Positions 16,080-24,244 of a DNA stretch of 38,303 bases are shown piece by piece. The position numbers were made by a program, and so were the translations under genes. This stretch comes from Acidimicrobiia bacterium (GTDB lineage Bacteria; Actinomycetota; Acidimicrobiia; IMCC26256; JAENVU01): positions 1-38,303 of the forward strand of contig JANYJV010000064.1 in assembly GCA_025361725.1 (NCBI GenBank). Direction: 5' to 3'. Numbering within the stretch: position 1 is the first letter of the stretch; each line of letters opens with the position of its first letter. The notes under the pieces are model-generated. The model did no database searches. It saw only the letters and a list, made by a program, of their open reading frames with translations, and was not told the origin of the DNA.

Positions 16080-18815
16080 ATGACCGAACCGACCGTCGTC
16101 GCCATCGTTCCGCACACCCACTGGGACCGGGAGTGGTACTCGCCGTTCCAGACGTTCCGAGTGCGGCTCGTCAAACTCCTCGACGAGCTCATCCCGCTCC
16201 TCGAGCACGACCTCTCGTACGCGCGCTTCCTGCTCGACGGTCAGACCGCGGTGCTCGACGACTATCTCGAGGTCCGACCCGAGGCGGCGGCGGCGCTCGG
16301 CCGCCTTGCCGCGAGCCAGCGCCTATCGATCGGTCCGTGGATGATCCTCATGGACGAGTTCATGGTGTCGGGCGAGACCATCATCCGAGATCTGCAGATG
16401 GGGATTCGTCGCGCGACGGACTTCGGCGGTCCGATGGAGGTGGGCTATCTCCCGGACATGTTCGGGCACGTCGCGCAGATGCCCCAGATCCTGCACGCCG
16501 CCGGACTCGAGCACGCCATCGTGTGGCGCGGCGTGCCGTCGGAGGTGACCCAGGGTGCCTTCTGGTGGGACGCGCCCGACGGTTCGCGCGTGCGCGCCGA
16601 GTATCTCTACGGCTCGTACTCGAACGGTCGCGACCTTCCCGATGACGCGAAGGCGCTCATCGGACGCGCCGCCAACTACGAGCAGGAGATCGGCGACGCC
16701 CGGATCCCCGGCAGCGGTTTGCTGCTCATGAACGGCACCGACCATCAGATGCCCCAACCGTGGCTCGGCCGCATCGTGTCCGAAGCCAACGCGGTACAGG
16801 ACGACTACCGGTTCGAGGTCACGTCACTGCCGGAGTACCTCGCCACGCAGCCGACCGCGGGCCTGCGCACCTGGCAGGGGGAACTGCGCTCGGGTGCCCG
16901 TGCGAACGTGCTGATGGGTGTCGCCTCGAATCGGGTCGACGTACATCGCGCGTGCGCGGCAGCCGAGCGGGCGCTCGAAAAGCGCGCCGAACCGCTGTCG
17001 GCGCTCCTGATCCCGGCCGACCGGTATCCCGACGGCCTCTTGGAGATCGCCTGGCGCCTCCTTGTCCTGAACAGCGCCCACGACTCGTCCTGCGCCTGCA
17101 GCGCCGATGAAGTGGTCGACGCGGTCCAGGTCCGATATCAGGAGGCGCGCCAGGTCGGCGACAGCCTCGCCCGAGACGCGATCCGCGAACTCGGCCGTGC
17201 GATCGACGCGCCGCGCGGCGCCACTGTCGTCGTGAATGTGACCGGATCAGACCGCGGCGGAATTATTTCGATCAACGTCCCGGGCGACGGTCCGGTCCAT
17301 CTCGTGTGCACCGAAGACGGTTCGGCGCACGCGGCCCAGGTCGTGCGTACGCTCGGCGGCGTCGGCTTCGCGACCACCGTGACCGGCGATCAGGTCTCGC
17401 TCGTGACCGAGTTGATGCGTGGACCCGAGTTCGCGGGCGCCCGCATCACGAGCTACGAACTCGAGCGGACCGACGACGGGGCGACGCTCACGTGCACGAG
17501 TGCCGCCCCCGATGAACCGGCCACCGATCTCGAATCGCTGCGCGAAGAACTGATCGAGCTCGGGGCCGCCGGCGTGACCATCGCGGTGCGCGTCATGCGG
17601 ACCCCGACGCGCGAGGTCGTCGCCAGGGTCGATGCCATTCCGGGGTTCGGATGGCGCACGTTCCGTACCGTCGACGGGCCCGGCCCCGCACGCGGCGTAC
17701 GCGCCGGCGAGCACTTCCTCGCCAACGAGTACCTCGAGCTCGAAGTCGATCCGCACACCGGTACCTACACCCTCACCACCGCCGACGGCGTGGTGGCGAC
17801 CGGCCTCGGACGTCTCGTCGAAGGCGGTGACGGTGGCGATACCTACAACTACTCGCCGCCGGCCGAGGATCTCGTCATCGACCGTCCGGAAGCGGTGACC
17901 GTCACCCTCCACGAGTCGGGTCCGGTGCGCTCGCAACTGCGCGTCCTCACCTGGTACCGGTGGCCACACCATGCGGTCGGGAACGAGCGCTCCTGTAGCC
18001 ATCGCAGCGACGAGCAACTCCTGACCGAGGTCATCACCACGCTGGAGGTCCGCGCCGGCGAGCCGTTCGTGCGGGTCCGCACCGAACTCGATCACCGCTG
18101 CCGAGACCACCGGCTGCGCGCCCACTTTCCCCTGCCCCGGCCGGTCGAGCACTCACACGCGGAGTGCGCATTCGCGGTCGTGGAACGTGGACTCACCACC
18201 GAAGGCGGACCGCATGAGAGTCCGCTCCCCACGTTCGTGTCCCGACGGTTCGTCGATGCGTCTGATGGAACCGCCGGCGTCGCGCTGATCCACGACGGAC
18301 TGCTCGAATACGAACTCGTCGAGAGCGGCGCCGAACTCGCGCTGACGCTGCTGCGGGCCACCGGGTACCTGTCGCGCTCGGAACTCGTGCTCAGGCCGAA
18401 CCCGGCCGGTCCCCTCGACGCGCTGGAGGGTCCGCAACTCCAAGGGCCGTTGGCGGTGGAGTACGCGGTCGCGGTGCACACCGGGACGTGGGTCGACGCG
18501 GACCTCTACGCCCGGGCCGACGACGTGCTCGTGCCCCTCGACCGCACCCGTGTCCAGGGTGGCGGCACCCTCCGAGCCACCGGCCGCCCGCTGCAGGTCC
18601 GCGGTGCGGTCACGTCAGCGCTGCGGCGTGAGGCCGACGGCCTCACCCTCCGCGTGTTCAACCCCCTGGCCGAGCAGACGACGGTAGAGATCGAGATAGA
18701 CGGCGCACCGGCGCGTGGATGGCTCGTGGACCTGCGGGGTCGCCCGGAATCTCGCTTCGAGCGCGACTTCGAACTCCGAGCCGGTGGCATCGCCACCCTG
18801 CGCCTCGACGAGTAA
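16080..18815 (+). CDS. GH38 alpha-mannosidase
   Basis: A 911-aa glycoside hydrolase family 38 enzyme, bacterial MngB-like, that would release alpha-linked mannose from glycans or a mannosyl-carrying solute. The N-terminal catalytic domain opens with VPHTHWDREWY, giving zinc ligands H14 and D16. GYLPDMFGHVAQM contains the likely nucleophile and zinc ligand D126. NSAHDSSCACSADEVVDAV supplies the next histidine of the metal site. A helical three-bundle domain and large beta-sandwich C-terminal domains follow, ending in the usual short beta domain. Length is normal and there is no signal peptide, so it acts in the cytoplasm. The plus-strand gene is isolated: divergent from glnK and convergent with the unknown gene. 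The exact substrate is not determined. Confidence 0.93.
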   Translation: MTEPTVVAIVPHTHWDREWYSPFQTFRVRLVKLLDELIPLLEHDLSYARFLLDGQTAVLDDYLEVRPEAAAALGRLAASQRLSIGPWMILMDEFMVSGETIIRDLQMGIRRATDFGGPMEVGYLPDMFGHVAQMPQILHAAGLEHAIVWRGVPSEVTQGAFWWDAPDGSRVRAEYLYGSYSNGRDLPDDAKALIGRAANYEQEIGDARIPGSGLLLMNGTDHQMPQPWLGRIVSEANAVQDDYRFEVTSLPEYLATQPTAGLRTWQGELRSGARANVLMGVASNRVDVHRACAAAERALEKRAEPLSALLIPADRYPDGLLEIAWRLLVLNSAHDSSCACSADEVVDAVQVRYQEARQVGDSLARDAIRELGRAIDAPRGATVVVNVTGSDRGGIISINVPGDGPVHLVCTEDGSAHAAQVVRTLGGVGFATTVTGDQVSLVTELMRGPEFAGARITSYELERTDDGATLTCTSAAPDEPATDLESLREELIELGAAGVTIAVRVMRTPTREVVARVDAIPGFGWRTFRTVDGPGPARGVRAGEHFLANEYLELEVDPHTGTYTLTTADGVVATGLGRLVEGGDGGDTYNYSPPAEDLVIDRPEAVTVTLHESGPVRSQLRVLTWYRWPHHAVGNERSCSHRSDEQLLTEVITTLEVRAGEPFVRVRTELDHRCRDHRLRAHFPLPRPVEHSHAECAFAVVERGLTTEGGPHESPLPTFVSRRFVDASDGTAGVALIHDGLLEYELVESGAELALTLLRATGYLSRSELVLRPNPAGPLDALEGPQLQGPLAVEYAVAVHTGTWVDADLYARADDVLVPLDRTRVQGGGTLRATGRPLQVRGAVTSALRREADGLTLRVFNPLAEQTTVEIEIDGAPARGWLVDLRGRPESRFERDFELRAGGIATLRLDE

Positions 18816-18847
18816 CCACCCGACCGGGGGCCGGTCAGACGCGATGG

Positions 18848-19975
18848 TCAGACGGGAGCGGTACGCAGCAAGGTCTCACCGACGGGATCGTGCGTCGACC
18901 ACTCGGGCGCAAGGACCGGGACACGAAGCGCCAGGCCACGTTGAGGATCCGTGACCTCCCAGAGCAGCGCCGGATGTTCACCGTGCCAACGAAGCGCGAA
19001 CGAGACCCGCCCGAAGCGGGTGGGAGCATCGTGCACTTCGACGTCGACCCCGGGATCCAGCGGCGCGTGGAGCAACTCGAGCCCCGACTCGGTGTCCCGG
19101 ACCAAACCATCACGAGCCCGAAGCAACACGCCGGCCGGACTCGCGTCGGCGAGCATTCCGTCGCGGCGACGCGCCGCCCGCCGATCACGAACGGACAAGC
19201 CACGCCAAGCCCACTCGGCTTCCTCGTCGAAGCCCCAGTCCTCGAGCGCAGCACAGGTCGCCGCCGACGGATCGGCGTCGAGCAAGACCTGACTCCGGGC
19301 CAGGTCGAGTTCGGCGACGAACTCGGCGGGCGCGTTGACGCGCATTGCCCGATCGAGATGGTGATGCCATCCCCGCGCGGCGGCGTCGGCCGTCGGCACT
19401 TGCGCGAGATCGACAGTCGGTTTGACGTCACCAGTCGCGACTCCGATGCGCAGACGATTTCGGTGACTCAGGGGAAACAGCAGCGTGGCGTGGAGGGTGC
19501 CGGCAGGAAACGAGCGCGGCTCGATCAGGCCGGTCTGCGCGCCACACTGTTCAGGTTCCAACTCGAAGTCGGTGACGTCCCAGCGCGGCGGTGGGAACGG
19601 CAGCGTCAACGCGATTCGGCCGTCGATGAGCACCTGCGAACCGTCGAGCGCCAACGAGGTCGCACCGCGAATCACGAACGCGACGATGCACGCGGCGGGC
19701 GAAGCATTCTCGACCTCGACCACCACAACGTCACCCGGACCACCGATGCCATACACGCGCTGCACTGCATCGCCGCTCGGTACCTTCGTGCGAGTCTCCG
19801 CCACCGGAGCATTGCCGACCGGCGCCTGGCGGACCGCGGGTTCGCGGGCCGGAACCCGCCAACGGTCGTCGGCACCGATCCACCAATCGAGCGTCCAGTC
19901 CTCACCGACCACCGACAGGGCTCCCCGGGCGTCGACGACCGCACGGCCGGTACTTCCGATTGCGCCGACGATCAC
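18848..19975 (-). CDS. Unknown 375-aa protein, possible beta-sandwich fold
   Basis: I do not recognise this family. The protein is rich in beta-strands in its first 240 residues, with ALSVVGEDWTLDWWIGADDR near the start; the WxLDWWxGxDDRW pattern recalls the N-terminal sandwich domain of glucosidases and trehalases that have a six-hairpin catalytic domain. No such catalytic domain follows. The last 130 residues contain LHAPLDPGVDVEVHDAPTRF and FALRWHGEHPALLWEV, again beta-rich, as in sugar-active proteins. The GTG start at 19975 shares a GTGA overlap with the gpsA stop, so it is the third gene of plsC-gpsA-unknown. It is cytosolic, with no signal peptide or membrane segment. Confidence 0.7.
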   Translation of the reverse strand: MIVGAIGSTGRAVVDARGALSVVGEDWTLDWWIGADDRWRVPAREPAVRQAPVGNAPVAETRTKVPSGDAVQRVYGIGGPGDVVVVEVENASPAACIVAFVIRGATSLALDGSQVLIDGRIALTLPFPPPRWDVTDFELEPEQCGAQTGLIEPRSFPAGTLHATLLFPLSHRNRLRIGVATGDVKPTVDLAQVPTADAAARGWHHHLDRAMRVNAPAEFVAELDLARSQVLLDADPSAATCAALEDWGFDEEAEWAWRGLSVRDRRAARRRDGMLADASPAGVLLRARDGLVRDTESGLELLHAPLDPGVDVEVHDAPTRFGRVSFALRWHGEHPALLWEVTDPQRGLALRVPVLAPEWSTHDPVGETLLRTAPV

Positions 19976-20985
19976 GAGTCGCGCCCGATTTCGGACTTGG
20001 CCTGGCGCAGCATCAGCGCAGGGACGATGTCGCCCGGTGTCCGGCCGTCGTACAGCACCGCGCCGACCTGCTCGGCGATCGGCATCTCCACGCCCTGCGC
20101 GCTCGCGAGGGCCAACACCGCCTCGGTGCTCTTCACGCCTTCGGCCACCATCTTCATCTCGGCGACGATGTCCTTGAGTTTGCGGCCTTGCCCCAAGGCA
20201 ACTCCGACAGTTCGATTCCGGCTCTTCTCGCTGGTACACGTGGCCACCAAGTCGCCCATGCCGGCGAGACCCGAGAACGTCATCGGGTCACCGCCGAGCG
20301 CCTGACCGAGTCGTGCAAGTTCGGCCAGACCGCGAGTGATGAGCGCAGCCTTGGTGTTGTCCCCGTAACCGAGACCGTGCGCGATACCGGCCGCAAGCGC
20401 GACGACGTTCTTCAGCGCGCCTGCGATCTCGCAGCCGACGACATCGGGGTTCGTGTACACCCGGAACGTCGCGGTCATGAAGAGGCCTTGCAGTTGCGCG
20501 GCCACCGCCGCGTCTTCGATCGCCACGACCGAAGCCGTCGGCTGGCCGAGCGCAACTTCACGTGCCAGGTTCGGACCGGTCAACACACCGATGCGATCCG
20601 GCCGGTGGCCGCTCAGCACGTCGGCGATCACCTCGGTCATCCGCAACGAAGTTCCCTGCTCCACGCCCTTGGACAGACTCAGGACCGGGACGTCGGGTCC
20701 GATCGCTGACGCCGCAGTCTCGAGCACTCCGCGCATTCCATGGGACGGCACACCGAGCACGATGACGTCGGCGCCGGTACAGGCTTCGACCAGATCCGAC
20801 GTCGCCCGCAAGGACTCCGGCAAGCTGATGTCGGGCAAGTAGTGGACGTTCTGGTGCTCGGCATTGATCTGCTCCGCCACGGCGCGGTCCCGAGCCCAGA
20901 GCACGGCGTCCGCGTTGACCGCAGCGATCGCACCGACCGTTGTTCCCCATGAGCCCGCGCCGATCACGGCGATGCGCGTGCTCAT
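19972..20985 (-). CDS. gpsA: Glycerol-3-phosphate dehydrogenase [NAD(P)+]
   Basis: A 337-aa cytosolic enzyme that reduces dihydroxyacetone phosphate to sn-glycerol 3-phosphate for phospholipid synthesis. The Rossmann motif is IAVIGAGSWGTTVG at the N-terminus. Further landmarks are VLSLSKGVEQGT, IGVLTGPNLAREVA, and CEIAGALKNVVALAAG with the catalytic lysine. The substrate loop FSGLAGMGDLVATCTSEKSRNR closes the catalytic domain. The ATG at 20985 overlaps the plsC stop as ATGA and begins exactly at the Rossmann strand. Neighbours plsC and gpsA act in the same pathway. Confidence 0.96.
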   Translation of the reverse strand: MSTRIAVIGAGSWGTTVGAIAAVNADAVLWARDRAVAEQINAEHQNVHYLPDISLPESLRATSDLVEACTGADVIVLGVPSHGMRGVLETAASAIGPDVPVLSLSKGVEQGTSLRMTEVIADVLSGHRPDRIGVLTGPNLAREVALGQPTASVVAIEDAAVAAQLQGLFMTATFRVYTNPDVVGCEIAGALKNVVALAAGIAHGLGYGDNTKAALITRGLAELARLGQALGGDPMTFSGLAGMGDLVATCTSEKSRNRTVGVALGQGRKLKDIVAEMKMVAEGVKSTEAVLALASAQGVEMPIAEQVGAVLYDGRTPGDIVPALMLRQAKSEIGRDS

Positions 20986-21683
20986 CGGCAACTCCGCAAC
21001 GTTGCGGTCTCCGGCGCTCGGATCCACCAGTCACCTTCACCCTTGGCCGGCTCCTGCGGGTAGGCGGCACGCGCTCGCTGCACCTGCTCACAGATCGAAG
21101 TCATGATCCGGTCCGTCGCCTCGGCGACGTCGTCCTCGGTCGCGATAGTCAACGGCGGACCAATCTTCACGACTTCCGCGATCCCGGAACGCCAACGCGG
21201 CTTGCGGCCCTTGAACATGATTCGGTGCAGTCCCCACATCCCGATCGGCACGATGGGTGCGCCCGTCGCGGCGGCAAGTCGCGCGGTGCCCGTCTTGCCC
21301 ACCATCGGCTCCAGGTCGAGCGAGATCGTGCCTTCCGGAAAGACCGCGACGCACCGACCTGCCCGCAAGGCAGCTTCGGCCTCCACGAGCGAGTTTGCCG
21401 CACCGGCGGTACCGCGTTTCACCGGGATGTGCCCGATACTGGCGAACAAGGGCCCGATGACCGGCTTCGCGAAGAGTTCCTCCTTGGTCAGGAACCGCGT
21501 TCGTCGTCCGCGCTTCGTGGCGAAGTACCCCAACGCCAAAGGGTCCAGGTACGAGGTGTGGTTCGAGGCGAGGATCACACCTCCCTCGGAGGGGATGTGC
21601 TCCAGGCCGTCGATCGACCAAGAGACGCCAAGATGCATCGGCGGGTACAACACACCACGCACACCATCAAAGACCAGGTTCAC
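20982..21683 (-). CDS. plsC: 1-acyl-glycerol-3-phosphate acyltransferase (PlsC family)
   Basis: A 233-aa membrane-associated acyltransferase that makes phosphatidic acid or a related lipid. The HX4D catalytic motif is NHTSYLDPLA (H42, D47), followed by VKRG, the substrate motif FPEGTIS and PIVPIGMWG. The frame opens much further upstream, but the family begins at VNLVFDGVRGVLY. GTG 21683 has TATGCT 8 nt before it and avoids overlap with the divergent fbiD gene. It overlaps gpsA by ATGA. Acyl and acceptor preference is unknown. Confidence 0.92.
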   Translation of the reverse strand: MNLVFDGVRGVLYPPMHLGVSWSIDGLEHIPSEGGVILASNHTSYLDPLALGYFATKRGRRTRFLTKEELFAKPVIGPLFASIGHIPVKRGTAGAANSLVEAEAALRAGRCVAVFPEGTISLDLEPMVGKTGTARLAAATGAPIVPIGMWGLHRIMFKGRKPRWRSGIAEVVKIGPPLTIATEDDVAEATDRIMTSICEQVQRARAAYPQEPAKGEGDWWIRAPETATLRSCR

Positions 21684-21690
21684 GGGCCGG

Positions 21691-21697
21691 TAGCATA
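21691..21697. promoter_or_regulatory. Shared divergent -10 core of plsC and fbiD
   Basis: The heptamer TAGCATA in the 23-bp gap reads TAGCAT on plus (21691-21696, 10 nt before the fbiD ATG) and TATGCT on minus (21697-21692, 8 nt before the plsC GTG). One core may therefore serve as the -10 in both directions. Confidence 0.4.
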
Positions 21698-21706
21698 CGC
21701 AGCCCC

Positions 21707-22291
21707 ATGCAGCCCGGCCCTGGTTCGTCCCCGCGCGCCGGCGTCGTGATTCCGTTGCGAGCGTTTGCCAACGGCAAGGCGCGGTTGGCGGCGGTGCTGG
21801 ACGACCGGGAACGAACTGCACTGGCGCGCTCGATGGCGGACTGTGTCGTCGAGGCCAGCGGCACCATGGCGGTGCTAGTGGTCAGTTCCGCGGCCGAAGT
21901 CCACGAGTGGGCCGAAACACGCGGGCTCGAGGTCGTTGATGATCCCGGCGCGGGGCTCGATGCGGCGGCACGGGAGGGCGTCCAGTGGTTTCGGGCGCGC
22001 GAGTTCGATCGAGTCATCGTGGCGCATGCGGACCTCCCCCGAGCCCGGCCCGGCTCATTGGAACGGTTCGCCGATGTCGCGCCCGGCGGCGTCGTGATCG
22101 TGCCATCGCATCGGGACGATGGAACGCCGGTCCTCTCGATCCCCGTCCACCCGCCCTTTCAATTTGCCTACGGCGTCGGTTCCGCTTATCGCCACGCGCA
22201 GATCGCACGCGAGCTCGGTCTCGCCGTGCAACTCGTGCATGACGACGAACTCGCGTATGACGTCGATCTTCCCGAGGACTTACTGAGTTGA
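21707..22291 (+). CDS. fbiD: Phosphoenolpyruvate/2-phospholactate guanylyltransferase (F420)
   Basis: A 194-aa CofC/FbiD-type nucleotidyltransferase that activates phosphoenolpyruvate (actinobacteria) or 2-phospho-L-lactate with GTP in coenzyme F420 synthesis. The fold is a compact MobA-like Rossmann: VVIPLRAFANGKARLAAVLD with the nucleotide-loop lysine, DDPGAGLDAAAREGV, VIVAHADLPRARP with metal-binding aspartate, then PSHRDDGTPVLSIP and the C-terminal YDVDLPEDL. All family motifs are present at normal length. The ATG at 21707 begins 23 bp from the divergent plsC. Its stop overlaps the next gene by four bases (TTGA). Confidence 0.92.
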   Translation: MQPGPGSSPRAGVVIPLRAFANGKARLAAVLDDRERTALARSMADCVVEASGTMAVLVVSSAAEVHEWAETRGLEVVDDPGAGLDAAAREGVQWFRAREFDRVIVAHADLPRARPGSLERFADVAPGGVVIVPSHRDDGTPVLSIPVHPPFQFAYGVGSAYRHAQIARELGLAVQLVHDDELAYDVDLPEDLLS

Positions 22292-23016
22292 CTGCCGACC
22301 CGACACCGCTCACTCCGCCATCGCGTGCACTGGCGATCGGCGCGCACCCCGACGACATCGAGTTCGGGAGTGGCGCCACGCTGGCGCGTTGGGCAGCCGC
22401 CGGCACCGAAGTTCATTTCCTCATCCTCACCGATGGTTCGAAGGGCACCTGGAACATCGACGACGATCCGCACGCGCTGGTGCAGACACGGAAGACCGAG
22501 GCGCGTGAGGCCGCCACGACGCTCGCGCACGCCACGGTTCACTTCGGCGAGTTCGTCGACGGTGAACTTGAGAGCGATCGCGCCGGCCGTGAGCTCGTCT
22601 GCCGCGTGGTCCGCGAAGTGCGACCGCAGATCGTGCTCGGTCACGACCCGTGGCAGCGGTACCGACTCCATCCCGACCATCGCCACGCCGGCTGGCTCAC
22701 GGTCGATGGCATCGTCGCAGCGCGCGATCCGCATTTCTTCACCGGCATTGGCGGCGAGCATCATCGGCCCGACAGTTTGTTGCTGTTCGAGGCCGACGAG
22801 CCCAACCACTTCGAGCGGGCGGATGGCTGGACCGCGGTGAAGGCAGATGCACTGCTGTGTCACCGAAGCCAGTGGCGCTCCACCATGGGCATCGATCCTG
22901 AACTGGATTCCGACGCACGAGCGGTTGCGGTTCAAGCGTTCCGGACTCGAGTCGACGATTCCGCCGCTACCACCGACGGATTCCAGGAACGGTTCCGGAT
23001 ACTCACCGACCTCTGA
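22288..23016 (+). CDS. LmbE-family (GlcNAc-PI deacetylase-like) hydrolase
   Basis: A 242-aa zinc-dependent deacetylase of the LmbE/PIG-L family, which includes MshB (mycothiol synthesis) and the mycothiol conjugate amidase Mca. Metal motif AHPDDIEFGSGATL (H20, D22, D23) and the distal RLHPDHRHAG with histidines are intact. GSKGTWNIDDDPHALVQTRK is the family's second landmark. The start is TTG 22288, overlapping the fbiD stop as TTGA, so translation is coupled. The substrate is open: a mycothiol-related role is possible in an actinobacterium, but the residues that separate MshB from Mca were not judged. Confidence 0.88.
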   Translation: MTADPTPLTPPSRALAIGAHPDDIEFGSGATLARWAAAGTEVHFLILTDGSKGTWNIDDDPHALVQTRKTEAREAATTLAHATVHFGEFVDGELESDRAGRELVCRVVREVRPQIVLGHDPWQRYRLHPDHRHAGWLTVDGIVAARDPHFFTGIGGEHHRPDSLLLFEADEPNHFERADGWTAVKADALLCHRSQWRSTMGIDPELDSDARAVAVQAFRTRVDDSAATTDGFQERFRILTDL

Positions 23017-23036
23017 GCCGGGCGTTCCTGGACGCG

Positions 23037-23070
23037 CATCGGGGGGAGGTCCGAAGACCTCCCCCCGATG
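23037..23070. terminator. Strong bidirectional hairpin terminator
   Basis: A perfect 15-bp stem, CATCGGGGGGAGGTC with GACCTCCCCCCGATG, is closed by a CGAA tetraloop. It lies between the convergent LmbE-type gene and the H1-like gene. Confidence 0.85.
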
Positions 23071-23105
23071 ACCGGAACGACGCGGGGTCGTTCGTGCGTG
23101 CCTTG

Positions 23106-23441
23106 CTACTTACGCTTGGCTGCCTTGCGCTTCGCCGGAGCCTTCTTCTTGGCTGCTGCCTTGCGCTTCGCCGGAGCCTTCTTGGCTGCAGCCTTGCGCT
23201 TCGCAGGAGCCTTCTTGGCCTTCTTCGCAGGGGCCTTCTTCTTGGCTGCTGCCTTGCGCTTCGCCGGAGCCTTCTTGGCTGCTGCCTTGCGCTTCGCCGG
23301 AGCCTTCTTCTTCGCAGCCTTCTTCGCGGGAGCCTTCTTGGCCGCGGCCTTGCGCTTCGCGGGCGCCTTCTTGGCGGCCTTGCGCTTCGCCGGAGCCTTC
23401 TTCGCTGCCGTCTTACGCGTGCTTCGCTTTGCTGGAGGCAT
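23106..23441 (-). CDS. Histone H1-like lysine/alanine-rich protein
   Basis: A 111-aa extremely basic protein made almost only of K, A, P and R. After MPPAKRSTRKT it consists of about a dozen AAKKAPAKRK units of 8-11 residues. The composition and PAKK repeats match histone H1 tails and the C-terminal tail of mycobacterial HU (HupB), but no HU or other folded DNA-binding domain precedes them. It is predicted to be disordered and to bind DNA or RNA by charge, probably compacting the nucleoid. Start codons at 23450 (GTG), 23447 and 23441 are all in frame; 23441 has GAAAG at good spacing. Alone in its transcript, between a terminator and the CGCG-rich region. Confidence 0.85.
   Translation of the reverse strand: MPPAKRSTRKTAAKKAPAKRKAAKKAPAKRKAAAKKAPAKKAAKKKAPAKRKAAAKKAPAKRKAAAKKKAPAKKAKKAPAKRKAAAKKAPAKRKAAAKKKAPAKRKAAKRK
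23110..23412. repeat. Tandem repeat encoding the PAKRKAAAKK units
   Basis: Imperfect 24-33-bp units based on GCCTTGCGCTTCGCCGG and AGCCTTCTTGGC fill the H1-like gene. Unit lengths are multiples of three, so they are coding repeats and can expand or shrink without frameshift. Confidence 0.85.
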
Positions 23442-24211
23442 GCTCATCACTTTCTGTTGTCTACTGGGAACGAGGAACGGCCGAACCCCAGTATGTGTTC
23501 GACCCTCTCGTGTTCACGGTGACCGTTGCGCACTTCGCCGCTCCGAACCACCGCGATCTTTCGTGAACCTGCAACCTCATTCGTTGTGCGTGATCGCAGG
23601 CGCGAACTTCTTTCTGAATCGTCAACCTAGGTACGCGTGCAGTGCTCCGCCGTGCATGTACAGGTCATATGAGAACCGATTCTGCCGACGAGGTCAAGCA
23701 TTTCCGTTTCGTCGCGCTCTGGGCGCGCCGTCGCGCGTACGCAATGGACACGCGCGCGTGCGCGTCGAAACTCACGCGCAACGCGCGCTGCGTCGACCGA
23801 TTCACTGCAAAACCGGTTGATTCCTCACGCGCTGTGGCCAAGACGTGCGCGCGTACGCGCGCCGACGGCGACGCAAGCACGCGAACAATGCACCGACGCG
23901 ACACAAAAAGAAATCTTCTCCGAACGTCACATCGGCGCGCTCTCAGCGCGCGTTCACACGCGTTCACGCGCTGGGTTCACACGGGTTCGCGCGGGGTTCA
24001 CACGCGTTCGCGGGGGTTCACGGGTGGGTTCAGCGCGCGTTCACGCGCGCGTCCTGCACGGCGTTCGGGGCGCGCCGATGCGCGTTCGGGGCGACGGTGC
24101 ATCCGTCGTCATCCGCGATCGCGACCGAATCGCGCACGCGTCACGCGATGCATGACCCGCCGGCACCGGTTGCGGTCGGCGTCAGGCGCGGCCGACGCGG
24201 TCGGACGCTAC
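23442..24211. other. Gene-free CGCG-rich region, about 770 bp
   Basis: No convincing gene is seen. Long open frames exist on the plus strand, but they run through low-complexity sequence and have overlapping alternatives in several frames. From about 23690 to 24180 the sequence is unusually rich in CGCG and alternating purine-pyrimidine runs such as CACGCGCGCGTGCGCG (23749-23764), the kind of DNA able to adopt Z-form. The first 200 bp is less GC-rich and must hold the promoter of the H1-like gene. A phased GTTCAC array lies inside (listed separately). Confidence 0.6.
23952..24044 (+). repeat. Helically phased GTTCAC hexamer array
   Basis: Six GTTCAC copies start at 23952, 23962, 23975, 23996, 24016 and 24039. 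GTTCGC at 23985 and 24006 and GTTCAG at 24028 fill the gaps. The nine starts are spaced 10, 13, 10, 11, 10, 10, 12 and 11 bp, about one helical turn. The period is not a multiple of three, so it is not a coding repeat. Two GTTCGG copies follow at 24063 and 24083. Confidence 0.75.
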
Positions 24212-24238
24212 GAAGCCCGGGACCAAGTCCCGAGCTTC
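24212..24238 (-). terminator. Hairpin downstream of tRNA-Glu
   Basis: On the minus transcript GAAGCUCGGGAC and GUCCCGGGCUUC pair over 12 bp (one G-U) with a UUG loop, seven bases after the tRNA-Glu 3' end. No U-tract follows. Confidence 0.65.
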
Positions 24239-24244
24239 ACGGTG

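Noticed and set aside
23110..23412. CRISPR-like direct repeats
   Set aside because: Units are contiguous, vary in length by threes and encode PAKK repeats; there are no unique spacers and no cas genes.
23952..24088. DnaA boxes or a chromosome origin
   Set aside because: No TTGTCCACA-type boxes, no AT-rich unwinding element and no dnaA/dnaN nearby; the repeated unit is GTTCAC.
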